From the IMG/VR virus record IMGVR_UViG_3300021092_000011, positions 35,899-99,898 of that record: DNA of 64,000 bases; one strand, 5' to 3'. The stretch comes from a virus. The notes beneath the pieces are model-generated. The model saw only the letters and a list, made by a program, of their open reading frames with translations. It searched no databases and was not told where the DNA came from. Of the stretch, positions 37,872 to 46,674 are shown one piece after another. How positions within the stretch are numbered: position 1 is the stretch's first letter; each line of letters opens with the position of its first letter. Position numbers and translations under genes: made by a program.

Positions 37872-39143
37872 ATGACAGAAATAATAAATACCCAGAAAAG
37901 AACGAATCAATATGGTGGAAACTATAGTTCGGCGGACTATAATAAAAGGGTTGAAGAAAACTATCAAGATTTAGTTTACTTATACAATAAATATAATGCA
38001 ATCGATGCTAAAGTGGACGAAAGTTTCGTTAGAATATCTAAGGATCAAATTTTTCTAACTAGAGCTATCAAAGACCTTATCGACAGAGTATCTGGTCTTG
38101 AGGCGGAAGAAAAGACTACATCTATACATTCTTTCTCGCAAATAGATAACGCACGATTCGCCTCAGAAGGCACCTTTGCAATAGGAACATCAGAACAATT
38201 AACTTTTAATTCAATATACAATTATTTAACTCTTCCATTAATATCTGGCTCAAGCGTATCCGTTTTAAAAAACCATAATTCAATTGGAGAGCAAGTAATT
38301 CCAGATTATTTAAAATTTAAAGTTCAACCAATTGCCTCAATTGACGGAACAGGAGCGGTAATAAACACCACTCCTCCATATTACGCAGTTTACGATAGTC
38401 ACAACAGGGTTTGGTCCAGATCAGTGGCTGTAGATCAGGCTTCGGTAAATGGTGCCCTAATGAACTTCTATATAAAAGTTCCACAAAACACTATAAATCA
38501 AAAAGTAAATACATTAATGTTTTCTCCATATCCAATAAATTCAGTTGATGTAATATCTCTTGAGTATACGCAAAAATCAAATCCAATATTATCGGACTCG
38601 GACGGATGGAAGCCAATCAACGAGTACTCGCTTTACAGCAATGACCCTTCCGCTGTCGGCTATGTTCCCCCTGGCGGCTGGAGCAGAGCTACTATATCAG
38701 ACACTATTTTAAACTCGGGTCCATTACATTTTCACTTTAATGTATCACAAAGTGACAATAAACCGATAACGGCTTTTAAGATAGTTCTTAGACAAAGAAA
38801 CTACATAAAAGAAAATAATAAATACATTTATACATATGGTCTTTCCGATCTAGATTTGCGAATAAATAAATACCTAGAAACTGGAAAGGCATTTATTAAG
38901 TTTAATGCGCCAACTGGTTCGCTAATATATACTGTTGATTCCGTATCTCCAAAAATATACAACGTACCCTTAAGTATTATGAATACAGTATTTTCCTATA
39001 GGGCAGTTTATCCGACCGCCGCTGGAGGATACAGCCTAAGCCCACAAGGTGGCTCTAGCTCTATTTGGATAGAGGTTACTTTAACAAAAACAGAAAATGG
39101 TACTGCGCCAATTTTAAATGATCTTGTTATTAAATATAGTTAA
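37872..39143 (+). CDS. Tail-fibre-like structural protein
   Basis: 423 residues. An N-terminal helix of about 75 residues with coiled-coil character (LTRAIKDLIDRVSGLEAEEK) is followed by beta-rich sequence with the same texture as the preceding large fibre proteins. It is last in the run before a likely transcription break at 39144-39207. No in-frame CGG. Confidence 0.65.
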   Translation: MTEIINTQKRTNQYGGNYSSADYNKRVEENYQDLVYLYNKYNAIDAKVDESFVRISKDQIFLTRAIKDLIDRVSGLEAEEKTTSIHSFSQIDNARFASEGTFAIGTSEQLTFNSIYNYLTLPLISGSSVSVLKNHNSIGEQVIPDYLKFKVQPIASIDGTGAVINTTPPYYAVYDSHNRVWSRSVAVDQASVNGALMNFYIKVPQNTINQKVNTLMFSPYPINSVDVISLEYTQKSNPILSDSDGWKPINEYSLYSNDPSAVGYVPPGGWSRATISDTILNSGPLHFHFNVSQSDNKPITAFKIVLRQRNYIKENNKYIYTYGLSDLDLRINKYLETGKAFIKFNAPTGSLIYTVDSVSPKIYNVPLSIMNTVFSYRAVYPTAAGGYSLSPQGGSSSIWIEVTLTKTENGTAPILNDLVIKYS

Positions 39144-39150
39144 ATTAGCT

Positions 39151-39156
39151 ATAATT
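39151..39156 (+). promoter_or_regulatory. Possible -10 element before the 39208 gene
   Basis: TATAAT lies in the 64-base gap between the fibre operon and the gene at 39208. A candidate -35 (TTGTTA) is about 20 bases upstream, longer than ideal. The gene has a strong ribosome site (AAAGGAGCAACA). Low confidence because the region is AT-rich. Confidence 0.3.
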
Positions 39157-39207
39157 AGTTACTATTAACAATAGTCAATTTATTGAATTAAAAATAAAGG
39201 AGCAACA

Positions 39208-39822
39208 ATGCCAACGTTTTATGTAGGACCAAGACCAGTTTTGAGGGGCGTCAATACTAAGGACTTAATTAATCCGTTTAAGGGTACCGCAGGAGTATAT
39301 TCATACTACCCACTTTTTGCAAAGGGAGTTTTAGATGGCGCACCAGACAACCATTATGTTCCGGGAACTGGTAGACATCCTGGTAATGTACTGTTGTCTC
39401 AATTGTTTAATGGCACAATACTTTATGTTCATCCTCTTTCCGGCACATTCCCAGATGGTACAGCCACGTATGACGGTGCAAGATATAGGCCTTTTGAATT
39501 TAAGGGACTGGAATCAGCAAGAGCGTTTGGTTCGAACTTTGGACATGCGGTAGACAGAGTTAACGATTACTCTCTTTACAGTAATTATAAATTTGATGGT
39601 GTAGCTTCAGCAGAAGTTTTTACTGCAAGCTACGGACACGCCCCTAGATCAGATTCGCATGGCGCTCCAGCATCGTTTGGACTGTTTAGGCCTGATGCGA
39701 CAAACGGCGTGCCAAGTGCTACTATATTTAGTAGTGGATACGGACAGTCAAATGCATCTGGAGATTATGGAAGAAAGAAAGTTAACGAACACTTCGGAGT
39801 TCCTTCTTCAAAAGCTCTCTAA
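39208..39822 (+). CDS. Gly-rich probable structural protein
   Basis: 204 residues starting after the strong ribosome site AAAGGAGCAACA. Rich in Gly, Tyr, Phe, Ser and His, with recurring patterns such as FGSNFGHA, TASYGHA and SSGYGQS that suggest short beta repeats. No known domain was recognised. A strong ribosome site and its own possible promoter fit a highly expressed virion protein; that is inference. Confidence 0.65.
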   Translation: MPTFYVGPRPVLRGVNTKDLINPFKGTAGVYSYYPLFAKGVLDGAPDNHYVPGTGRHPGNVLLSQLFNGTILYVHPLSGTFPDGTATYDGARYRPFEFKGLESARAFGSNFGHAVDRVNDYSLYSNYKFDGVASAEVFTASYGHAPRSDSHGAPASFGLFRPDATNGVPSATIFSSGYGQSNASGDYGRKKVNEHFGVPSSKAL

Positions 39823-40093
39823 TTATTTCAGATCTCCAATAGCCCTAGATAGAGACGAACGAATTTCTGGCGCTTACGCTTGGTTAGTTTTGATAGTGTT
39901 TGTTTTTTTGTATGATTTATTTTCTATAAAAACAAATAAATCAGAAACAATGACAAGATATTTTTGGAGAGTAAGCGATAAAAGAATAAAAAAGGTTGTT
40001 TTACTACTTACTTGGTGTACTTTAACCGGACATTTACTTTTTGAAAAATCAGTTAGAAGAAAAATATTTTCTACTTTTGCTCAGAAAAGCTAA
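39767..40093 (+). CDS. Small two-span membrane protein
   Basis: 108 residues from ATG 39767 (GGAG four bases before), overlapping the end of the previous gene in another frame. Two hydrophobic spans are visible: YAWLVLIVFVFLYDLF and VVLLLTWCTLTGHLLF, separated by a polar loop (KTNKSETMTRYFWRVSDKR). The layout resembles small membrane proteins found near structural genes in actinophages, whose role is unsettled. A non-ATG start nearer 39815 cannot be excluded. Confidence 0.6.
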   Translation: MEERKLTNTSEFLLQKLSNYFRSPIALDRDERISGAYAWLVLIVFVFLYDLFSIKTNKSETMTRYFWRVSDKRIKKVVLLLTWCTLTGHLLFEKSVRRKIFSTFAQKS

Positions 40094-40121
40094 ATTCAAA
40101 CATACTATATAGATACGCTTT

Positions 40122-40134
40122 TGATATAATATAC
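40122..40134 (+). promoter_or_regulatory. Extended -10 promoter motif TGATATAATATAC
   Basis: TGATATAAT is an extended -10 (TG-N-TATAAT). The same 12-mer core TGATATAATATA occurs at 58251 and 60925, each next to a gene start. Here it is followed about 20 bases later by a terminator hairpin, so a transcript from it would be very short unless the terminator is read through. Confidence 0.5.
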
Positions 40135-40153
40135 AACTAAGTGGAACTGAAAG

Positions 40154-40184
40154 ATCCCGCCACTAGGGCGGGATTTGTTATTTT
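40154..40184 (+). terminator. Rho-independent terminator
   Basis: Perfect 8-bp GC-rich stem ATCCCGCC / GGCGGGAT with a five-base loop, followed by TTGTTATTTT. It lies between the structural genes and the metabolism/replication genes and separates the two blocks. Confidence 0.85.
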
Positions 40185-40217
40185 ACTACATGAATATACA
40201 AGTTTTCAGCAAAATAG

Positions 40218-40944
40218 ATGGGTTTAAGTATGTCGGATTTACTAGATAGAGTTTCAAAAGAAGATAGTATTCCAAAAGAACTAGCAGAAGAATATTTAAA
40301 AATATATGTTGCCGACATAGAGTGGGGCGTACACATAGATAAGCTTTGGAATAATTTTTATAATAAAAATAAAAATGTAGACGAAGCAAAAACAATGGTT
40401 AAAAAAACAATTAGTTGCGCCGTGCTTTTACCTAGCCTGGAAAGCACAAAAATACCAGACACTCCACAATCTCTTTTATTCTGGTGCACTGCATGGGCGC
40501 AGTTCAAGGAAAGAGAATGGTTCGAACTTTTTAAAAAAACCGTAGAAGAAGATATACAGATAAAAAATAATAGAAAAAAAATAATATCTGTTCGGCATTA
40601 TCGATCCAATAGATTACTCTCCACTTACAAGACAAGCTTACAACTGGCTTTACAATAAGGCAGAGGAGTCTAATTGTATAAATGATTTAAACAAGAATGC
40701 AATTTCTAATAAGCTAAAAAAGCTTGTAACAATATATGGCGGCGTAGTAATTAATAGCATTTTTATTAGTCACGAGAACGCTTTGGAGAAAGTAATAAAT
40801 TGGAGAAGTGGGTATTTTTTTGAAAAACAAATACACAAAATTTATAGTGTTGATAAAATAATAAAAATTAAAAACATGGAATTTACAAAAACAAATTCTA
40901 ACTATATAAAAAAAATTGGAGAAAAAAATGTTATTAGAAAATGA
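40218..40944 (+). CDS. Hypothetical protein, one +1 shift
   Basis: 241 residues when read with the +1 shift at CGG 40593 (Gly126). Charged and helical; segments such as DIEWGVHIDKLWNNF and LFWCTAWAQFKEREWF. After the break the reading is GIIDPIDYSPLTRQAYNW and onward, ending 17 bases inside the RNR gene. No family was recognised. It leads the nucleotide-metabolism block. Without the shift the product would stop after 146 codons. Confidence 0.65.
40593..40595 (+). other. CGG +1 shift site 12 (hypothetical, Gly126)
   Basis: GTT-C-GGC, restoring IISV-GIIDPIDYSPL. Confidence 0.85.
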
Positions 40945-43027
40945 AAATGGAAATCCGGATTTATCACCAGTAGTTACAAAAGATTCTATGTTTTCATTTC
41001 ATTTGACAGACGAATTTGTAAATACCTATAGAACAAAACCTTCTCCGTTTGGCTATAAAGACGCCGGTGGAAATAGCGTTGGCGAAATAACTTTCTTAAG
41101 AACCTATAGCAGAATAAGAGACGACGGCACTAAAGAGACATGGGTTGACGTATGTGAGAGAGTAATAAATGGAATGTATTCTCTTCAAAAAGATCATTGT
41201 AAAAAAAATAGACTTCCATGGAACGATGCAAAAGCTCAGGCCAGCGCAAAAGAAGCCTTTGATAGGCTATTTACGTTAAAGTGGACGCCGCCTGGTCGTG
41301 GATTATGGGCAATGGGAACAGCCATAGTTAGCGTTCAGAAAAACTCAGCTGCACTGCAAAACTGCGCTTTTGTTTCTACTGCGGAAATGACAAAACTTAA
41401 TCCAGCAAGACCGTTTGCCTTCTTAATGGAGGCTTCGATGTTGGGTGTGGGTGTCGGATTTGACGATAAGGGGGCAGATAAAGATTTCTACATATATGAG
41501 CCAACTCAGGAGGAAACATATATTGTTCCAGACACTAGAGAAGGCTGGGTCGAATCATTAAGCTTACTGTTAAACTCCTTTCTTAAAGAAAATCAATCAA
41601 AATATTCTTTTGATTATACAAATATTAGGCCATCTGGCACTCCTATAAAAACATTTGGAGGAATAGCAGCAGGACACGAACCTCTAGAAAAAATGCATAA
41701 CTATATAAGAAAAATGTTTAGTGGAAGAAAAGGTCAAAAACTTACTCGCATTGATATAGCAGATATAGGAAATCTAATCGGAGTATGCGTTGTATCCGGG
41801 AATGTTCGTCGTTCAGCGGAGCTTCTCATTGGAAGACTTGATGATCAAGATTTTTTAAACTTAAAAAACAAAGACAAGTTTCCAGAAAGAAATTCTTACG
41901 ATCCATCAGCACCGGGCTGGGGTTGGATGTCAAATAATTCCATAGAAACAGAAGTGGGCAAGGACCTGACTTCAATAATAGAGGGAATCTCCCTAAACGG
42001 TGAACCTGGGGTTATATGGATGGATGTGTCTAAAAAATACGGAAGACTTATAGATCCGCCAAACAACAAGGACCACAGAGTTGCTGGCTACAATCCGTGC
42101 GCAGAGCAGTCACTTGAGTCTTACGAGTGCTGTACGCTGGTCGAAACCTATTTGGGTAGACATGAAAGCTTAGAAGACTATAAGAGAACTTTAAAGTTTG
42201 CATACCTATACGCAAAGACAGTTACTCTTTTGCCAACTCACTGGGAAGAAACTAATGCGATCATGCAAAGAAATAGAAGAATAGGCGCCTCTATGTCAGG
42301 CGTCGCCGACTTTGCCGATCGCCACGGCATGCCCATCCTGAAAGAGTGGATGAACCAGGGCTATAAAACAATTCAAAGATATGACAACGTCTACTCTGAA
42401 TGGTTGGGGATAAGAGAATCTATAAAGATGACAACTGTTAAGCCATCAGGAACTGTATCAATTCTTGCAGGAGAGTCACCTGGCGTTCACTGGACACCAG
42501 GTGGAAAGTTCTTCAATAGAACAATCCGATTTTCAAACGAAGACCCCATGCTGCCTCTTTTTAGAATGGCAAACTATAGGGTCGAATCAGCTTCAGAGTC
42601 TCCCGATACAACTTCAGTAGTATATTTTCCAATTAAATCACAGGCTATTAGGTCAGAAAAAGATGTGACTATTTTTGAAAAAATGGCTCTTGCAACTACC
42701 GCTCAAAGATACTGGTCAGATAACTCTGTTTCTGTTACTGTTTCTTTTAATAAAGAAACCGAATCACATCACGTTGGGACAGTGCTACACATGCACGACG
42801 GTCAATTGAAGACTGTTTCATTCCTTCCTAGCGGAAACGACACCTATCCTCAAATGCCGTACATGCAAATTACTGAAGAAGAATATTTGGAGCAAACTAA
42901 TAGGCTGCTTTCAATTGACCTGGCCGAAGTGTACGCGGGTAGGGCAGCCGATGCAGTTGGCGAGCGATATTGCACTACAGATTATTGTGAAATAAAACTT
43001 ACCCAAGACAACGTCAGTTCAATTTAG
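40928..43027 (+). CDS. nrdJ: Class II (adenosylcobalamin-dependent) ribonucleotide reductase
   Basis: 699 residues from ATG 40928, chosen over an in-frame TTG at 40916 because GGAG lies 8 bases before it. Family landmarks: NCAFVST, NPCAEQ, TVKPSGTVSILAGESPGVH and the C-terminal pair CTTDYC. It reduces ribonucleotides to deoxyribonucleotides using a B12 radical and needs no oxygen and no small subunit. It works with ThyX and the dCMP deaminase downstream. No in-frame CGG; Arg in this gene is AGA, CGT or CGC. Confidence 0.92.
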   Translation: MLLENENGNPDLSPVVTKDSMFSFHLTDEFVNTYRTKPSPFGYKDAGGNSVGEITFLRTYSRIRDDGTKETWVDVCERVINGMYSLQKDHCKKNRLPWNDAKAQASAKEAFDRLFTLKWTPPGRGLWAMGTAIVSVQKNSAALQNCAFVSTAEMTKLNPARPFAFLMEASMLGVGVGFDDKGADKDFYIYEPTQEETYIVPDTREGWVESLSLLLNSFLKENQSKYSFDYTNIRPSGTPIKTFGGIAAGHEPLEKMHNYIRKMFSGRKGQKLTRIDIADIGNLIGVCVVSGNVRRSAELLIGRLDDQDFLNLKNKDKFPERNSYDPSAPGWGWMSNNSIETEVGKDLTSIIEGISLNGEPGVIWMDVSKKYGRLIDPPNNKDHRVAGYNPCAEQSLESYECCTLVETYLGRHESLEDYKRTLKFAYLYAKTVTLLPTHWEETNAIMQRNRRIGASMSGVADFADRHGMPILKEWMNQGYKTIQRYDNVYSEWLGIRESIKMTTVKPSGTVSILAGESPGVHWTPGGKFFNRTIRFSNEDPMLPLFRMANYRVESASESPDTTSVVYFPIKSQAIRSEKDVTIFEKMALATTAQRYWSDNSVSVTVSFNKETESHHVGTVLHMHDGQLKTVSFLPSGNDTYPQMPYMQITEEEYLEQTNRLLSIDLAEVYAGRAADAVGERYCTTDYCEIKLTQDNVSSI

Positions 43028-43035
43028 GATAAAAA

Positions 43036-43398
43036 ATGAGCAATGAAGAGAACATAGATAGGATTTTTTCTTACATAGCAGAAAACGCTAATATGGAAAA
43101 CTTAAACGATATTTTAAATGAAGAAAAAATATCTCATGCAAAAAACTATCTTAATATAATTAATTCTTTAAATAATTTAGTTGTTCATATTAGTTCTATG
43201 ACCGTAGATATATTAAACGATCCAAAATTTTTGATAGATATTGAAATCTATGATATGATAGAGAAGATATATTTACTTTCTGAGGATTTAACTTCAATGA
43301 TAATAAAGAAATATTATTCAATAACTTTAGAAGAACTAGAAGAAATAGAAAATCTATTGGATAATGAAAACGGAGAAAATGAAGAAGATGATAAATGA
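43036..43398 (+). CDS. Acidic hypothetical protein
   Basis: 120 residues, very acidic at the C-terminus (ENGENEEDDK), helical throughout, with no recognised family. It lies between RNR and ThyX and overlaps the ThyX start by 11 bases, so the two are translationally coupled. Confidence 0.6.
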   Translation: MSNEENIDRIFSYIAENANMENLNDILNEEKISHAKNYLNIINSLNNLVVHISSMTVDILNDPKFLIDIEIYDMIEKIYLLSEDLTSMIIKKYYSITLEELEEIENLLDNENGENEEDDK

Positions 43399-44146
43399 AA
43401 ACGTAAGTGAACTACCAGCTCAGTTAGATTCTAGTTTGGATAAAGAAGAAGAAAAAATTGTATACGTATTAAATAATGGATATGTTAGATTAGTTGACTA
43501 CATGGGGTCTGATGTTTCTGTCGCAAACGCAGCAAGAGCCTCTTTCGCTAAAGAAAATAAGACTAAAGAACTAACAACATCAGATGCAAGACTGATTAAA
43601 TATTTAGCAAGAGAAAATCACATGTCCCCCTTTAGGCATGCTTTTATTACTCTCGAATTTAAAGCTCCCCTTATGGTTGCAAGACAGCATTGGAAATATG
43701 TTGTTGGGTCAGATCATACTATGGATTCGTGGAATGAGTCTTCAAGAAGATATATAACTATGGAGCCAGACTTTTATTTGCCAAAACCAGAAGAGTGGAG
43801 ACTGGCTCCAGAAGATAAAAAGCAGGGTTCCGCAGGCTTAATGTCGCCGTGGGATGGTTCTATTTTTACAGAACAACTAAAAAGATACATAGAAACAGGG
43901 GAAGCTCTTTATAAAATGGCCTTAGACAATAATGTGGCCCCAGAACAAGCTAGATTATTCCTTCCGGCCTATGCTCTAAATGTTGTCTACAGATGGTCAT
44001 GCAGCCTGCAGTCCGTTGCCCTGTTTTTGTCTCAACGATTAGCCGATGAAGCACAAAAAGAGATACAATTATATGCAAATGCGGTTTACAGACTTGTGCA
44101 ACCTATATATCCTGTTTCGATATCTTCTTTGATGAACTCAGAATAA
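43388..44146 (+). CDS. thyX: Flavin-dependent thymidylate synthase
   Basis: 252 residues from ATG 43388. ThyX landmarks: RASFAKENK, HMSPFRHAFITLEFKAP, ARQHWKY and SWNESSRRY, then PEQARLFLP. It makes dTMP from dUMP using FAD and methylene-tetrahydrofolate. The central RHR-type motif is modified (RQHWKY), as in other phage-type ThyX proteins. Part of the dNTP-supply cluster with RNR and dCMP deaminase. Confidence 0.9.
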   Translation: MINENVSELPAQLDSSLDKEEEKIVYVLNNGYVRLVDYMGSDVSVANAARASFAKENKTKELTTSDARLIKYLARENHMSPFRHAFITLEFKAPLMVARQHWKYVVGSDHTMDSWNESSRRYITMEPDFYLPKPEEWRLAPEDKKQGSAGLMSPWDGSIFTEQLKRYIETGEALYKMALDNNVAPEQARLFLPAYALNVVYRWSCSLQSVALFLSQRLADEAQKEIQLYANAVYRLVQPIYPVSISSLMNSE

Positions 44147-44147
44147 A

Positions 44148-44327
44148 ATGAATTTTGCGTTAAATATCTTTTCTATTTTGCTATTCTCAATTTCTTTAAA
44201 TTGGCTTATCAGTTTGCATTTTGCAATGCAAATACAATCACAAACAAAAAAAATTAGAAGACAAATGATATCAATTTGTTTAGCTATAGGTGTTTTAGTT
44301 GGAGTATTAATAAAATATACAATATAA
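44148..44327 (+). CDS. Small two-span membrane protein
   Basis: 59 residues, two bases after ThyX, sharing the last base of its stop with the deaminase start. Two hydrophobic segments (ALNIFSILLFSISLNWLI and SICLAIGVLVGVLI) flank a basic loop (QTKKIRRQM). No family recognised. Tight coupling to both neighbours supports it being real. Confidence 0.6.
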   Translation: MNFALNIFSILLFSISLNWLISLHFAMQIQSQTKKIRRQMISICLAIGVLVGVLIKYTI

Positions 44328-44794
44328 TGATTAATTCAATTTGTAAAAAAGATATTCAATTTATGCGCTTGTGTATTCAGGCGGCAGAAATTTTTTCTAC
44401 ATGTAGTAAGAAAAAATATTCTGCTTTTCTTGTCGACTGCAATAATCATATAGTTGGATTTGGTTACAATGGGGGGCCTTCTGGGTTTACGCACTGCGAT
44501 GACGGCGGCTGCCCTAGGTTACTGCACAAAAGTGAAAGTGGATCGCTTTACGATGACTGTATAGCAATTCATGCAGAGGCCAATGCATTTTTGCACAGTA
44601 ACTATAATTCAAATCCAGAAAAAATATATATAAATGGACCACCGTGTTTCAGTTGTGCTAAACTAATCTCAAATAGCACAGTTTCAAAAGTATTTTATAT
44701 AAAAGATCAATCATATAAACAATGGAGAGAAATAGAAATGTATTTAAATAAAGCAAATGTAGTAGCTATAGAGATGTCAAATGCCTGCTTCTAA
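44327..44794 (+). CDS. dCMP/cytidine deaminase family protein
   Basis: 155 residues from ATG 44327. Zinc-site motifs HAEANA and PPCFSCAK match the deoxycytidylate deaminase family; FGYNGGPSGFTHC is also typical. Likely converts dCMP to dUMP, the substrate for the adjacent ThyX. A Zn-binding Cys/His-rich N-terminal insert (THCDDGGCP) is present, as in T4-type dCMP deaminases. Confidence 0.85.
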   Translation: MINSICKKDIQFMRLCIQAAEIFSTCSKKKYSAFLVDCNNHIVGFGYNGGPSGFTHCDDGGCPRLLHKSESGSLYDDCIAIHAEANAFLHSNYNSNPEKIYINGPPCFSCAKLISNSTVSKVFYIKDQSYKQWREIEMYLNKANVVAIEMSNACF

Positions 44795-44990
44795 ACTTAA
44801 TTATATTTTAGTATTTCCAAACACACCGCAAGTGTTTGGTTGTTCTTCAAAGAAGATAGCTATGGAAACACCTGCGCCTAAAAATATAGACATATCAGAG
44901 AAAAAAATATATTTTATAACATTAGAACCAGATACAAATAACTTAGTATTACATAAGGTAGAAGACAATGAGCAAGAAACAGAACAATAG
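44781..44990 (+). CDS. Hypothetical protein
   Basis: 69 residues, overlapping both neighbours (14 and 23 bases). No recognisable family; short beta-like N-terminus and acidic C-terminus. Supported by the chained overlaps and by absence of an in-frame CGG. Confidence 0.5.
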   Translation: MPASKLNYILVFPNTPQVFGCSSKKIAMETPAPKNIDISEKKIYFITLEPDTNNLVLHKVEDNEQETEQ

Positions 44991-45216
44991 AAAAAAGATT
45001 ATTCTTAAACTTAGATTAAACGAAACGTACATATTAGCTAACAGTGATTTTTTTGCTGATCTTAACAATATGATAGAAGAAATTAGTAAAACATGCGAAG
45101 ATAAAAATCTTAAAACAAGACTAAAAAACGCATCTGCATTTATAAAAAACGCCGCAATGTCTAATGAATTTAGTCCTAACAGTAATGAAAATGAATGGGA
45201 AGAGTACGATGATTGA
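44968..45216 (+). CDS. Hypothetical protein
   Basis: 82 residues, a basic N-terminus (SKKQNNRKKIILKLRL) followed by helices. The end overlaps the glycosyltransferase start. No function can be assigned. Confidence 0.5.
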   Translation: MSKKQNNRKKIILKLRLNETYILANSDFFADLNNMIEEISKTCEDKNLKTRLKNASAFIKNAAMSNEFSPNSNENEWEEYDD

Positions 45217-46012
45217 TTTATGCGTAGTGCATCATAACACTACGAGCATGATTAAACGCATGTTAGATGAGCTGCATCTTGGCTTAAATGGGCAAGAAAA
45301 ACAATGGAAGCTACATATAACAGATAACGATTCAAGTGATAATTTCATTGAATTTATTAGAAGTTGTGGACACAATTATAATATTCAAAATTTATTTCTC
45401 AGAAAAAACATAGGCTATTCAACAGCCTGTAATTATATGGCATCAAAAACAGATTCGGAAATTATAGGATTACTTAATGGAGACGTGTGGATGAGTAATT
45501 CTGACGTAAATAAAATACAAAAAATATTTGACGAAAACCCAGAAATTCATATACTAGGACCAAAACAAAGGGACGAGTACGGTAGAATAACACACGCCGG
45601 AATAACCGGAACAAACTCAGCGCCCGTAATGAGAGGATGGATGGTGCTGGACAGGGACGATTTATTGTTTAAAGATAGAGTTAGCTGTGTAACTATTTCT
45701 GGTTCCGCCTACTTTATCAGAAGAGAAGTCTGGAACGTTCTTGCAAACAATCCAGATTACAAAAAAATACACCCCAATTCACAAGGCGCCTTTCTTCCAA
45801 CTCCTCATTACTACGAGGAAACCTGGTGTTCGTATTTTGCTAGACATCTTGGTTATGGAGTTTTTTATGACGGCTCCGTTTCAATTGGGCACAGCTGGCA
45901 TGCCTCATCGGCAAAGCCCGGCGAGGGAGTGAGTCACGTAGATCATTTCTTTCCGATCTCTAGGGAAATTTTTAGAAAGTCTTGTGATTATTTTAATATC
46001 GAGAGGGATTAA
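45209..46012 (+). CDS. Family 2-type glycosyltransferase
   Basis: 267 residues from ATG 45209. GT-A fold pattern: DLCVVHHN at the N-terminus, TDNDSSD, FLRKNIGYSTACN, and LLNGDVW as the metal-binding DxD-like site, then GSAYFIRREVW. Transfers a sugar from a nucleotide-sugar donor; the acceptor (phage DNA, a virion protein or host wall) cannot be told from sequence. A second glycosyltransferase lies 0.7 kb downstream. Confidence 0.8.
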   Translation: MIDLCVVHHNTTSMIKRMLDELHLGLNGQEKQWKLHITDNDSSDNFIEFIRSCGHNYNIQNLFLRKNIGYSTACNYMASKTDSEIIGLLNGDVWMSNSDVNKIQKIFDENPEIHILGPKQRDEYGRITHAGITGTNSAPVMRGWMVLDRDDLLFKDRVSCVTISGSAYFIRREVWNVLANNPDYKKIHPNSQGAFLPTPHYYEETWCSYFARHLGYGVFYDGSVSIGHSWHASSAKPGEGVSHVDHFFPISREIFRKSCDYFNIERD

Positions 46013-46016
46013 CTTT

Positions 46017-46424
46017 GTGACAACAAAAATATTTTTATCAGGGGCAATAGATTATGTAGGAGATTATGCTGTCTATTGGAGAAAAGAAGCATCATTAGCT
46101 CTTACCTCTCTTGGCTATACGGTTCTTGATCCAACTACGGTTAGAGACGATCATACAAGCATGAGTCCAGAAGAAATAGCTCAAAAAAATCTTTTTCTAC
46201 AAAAAAAAGCAGACCTAATACTTGTTGAGTATATGTTAAAAGACAGAGCATACATAGGTACTGATTTTGAATTAGCATGGGCAAAAATACACGGTCAACC
46301 ATCTGTTGTTATATGTTCGCCGCACTATAGCAATAGGGTTTACATGAAATATATGGCCACAAAACTTGCAGACAACATAGAAGATGCGATAGACTATATA
46401 TCGGTAAATTATCCAACTAAATAA
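46017..46424 (+). CDS. Nucleoside 2-deoxyribosyltransferase-like protein
   Basis: 135 residues from GTG 46017 (GAGAGGG upstream), preferred over an upstream in-frame ATG within the previous gene. KIFLSGAIDYVGDY, EIAQKNLFLQKKADLILVEY and AYIGTDFELAWA fit the nucleoside 2-deoxyribosyltransferase / DUF4406-like Rossmann fold. Family members exchange or cleave N-glycosidic bonds of deoxynucleosides; here it may serve nucleotide salvage or modification. Confidence 0.7.
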   Translation: MTTKIFLSGAIDYVGDYAVYWRKEASLALTSLGYTVLDPTTVRDDHTSMSPEEIAQKNLFLQKKADLILVEYMLKDRAYIGTDFELAWAKIHGQPSVVICSPHYSNRVYMKYMATKLADNIEDAIDYISVNYPTK

Positions 46425-46435
46425 AAAGGAAAAAT

Positions 46436-46621
46436 ATGTCAGATAATAAATTTAAATACTTCACAGTTGAATCTGTAGTTGTTGTTCAGGCGAACAATAA
46501 ATCAGATGCAGAGAAGCTTGCTACTGGTCGCACTCGTGGCGTCAATGGCAAGGTAATAGTTAAGACCACTGAAGTAGAACGCATTACCGCTGTTGAGGCG
46601 CGTAAGCAAATTTCACTCTAG
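46436..46621 (+). CDS. Small protein related to the N-terminus of the metallophosphoesterase
   Basis: 61 residues after AAAAGGAAAAAT. FKYFTVESVVVVQANNKSDAEKLA aligns by eye with the first ~25 residues of the phosphoesterase at 18154 (YYVVKTTSVVKAKNKSNARTA). Same small alpha/beta domain, here free-standing. GC is higher than in neighbours and CGT/CGC are used for Arg. Function unknown. Confidence 0.6.
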   Translation: MSDNKFKYFTVESVVVVQANNKSDAEKLATGRTRGVNGKVIVKTTEVERITAVEARKQISL

Positions 46622-46627
46622 GAAATT

Positions 46628-46663
46628 GTCCCGCAGCCTAAGTAAAACCTTTGGCTGCGGGAC
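46628..46663 (+). promoter_or_regulatory. Perfect 11-bp hairpin
   Basis: GTCCCGCAGCC pairs perfectly with GGCTGCGGGAC around a 14-base loop. No T-run follows, so it is not a standard terminator. It ends 12 bases before the next ATG and may be an mRNA processing or stability element. Confidence 0.6.
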
Positions 46664-46674
46664 GTGGAGCATGT

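Noticed and set aside
39208-40093. Frameshift fusion of the Gly-rich protein to the membrane protein
   Set aside because: No in-frame CGG occurs in the overlap, and a start with GGAG at 39767 explains the second frame as an overlapping gene.
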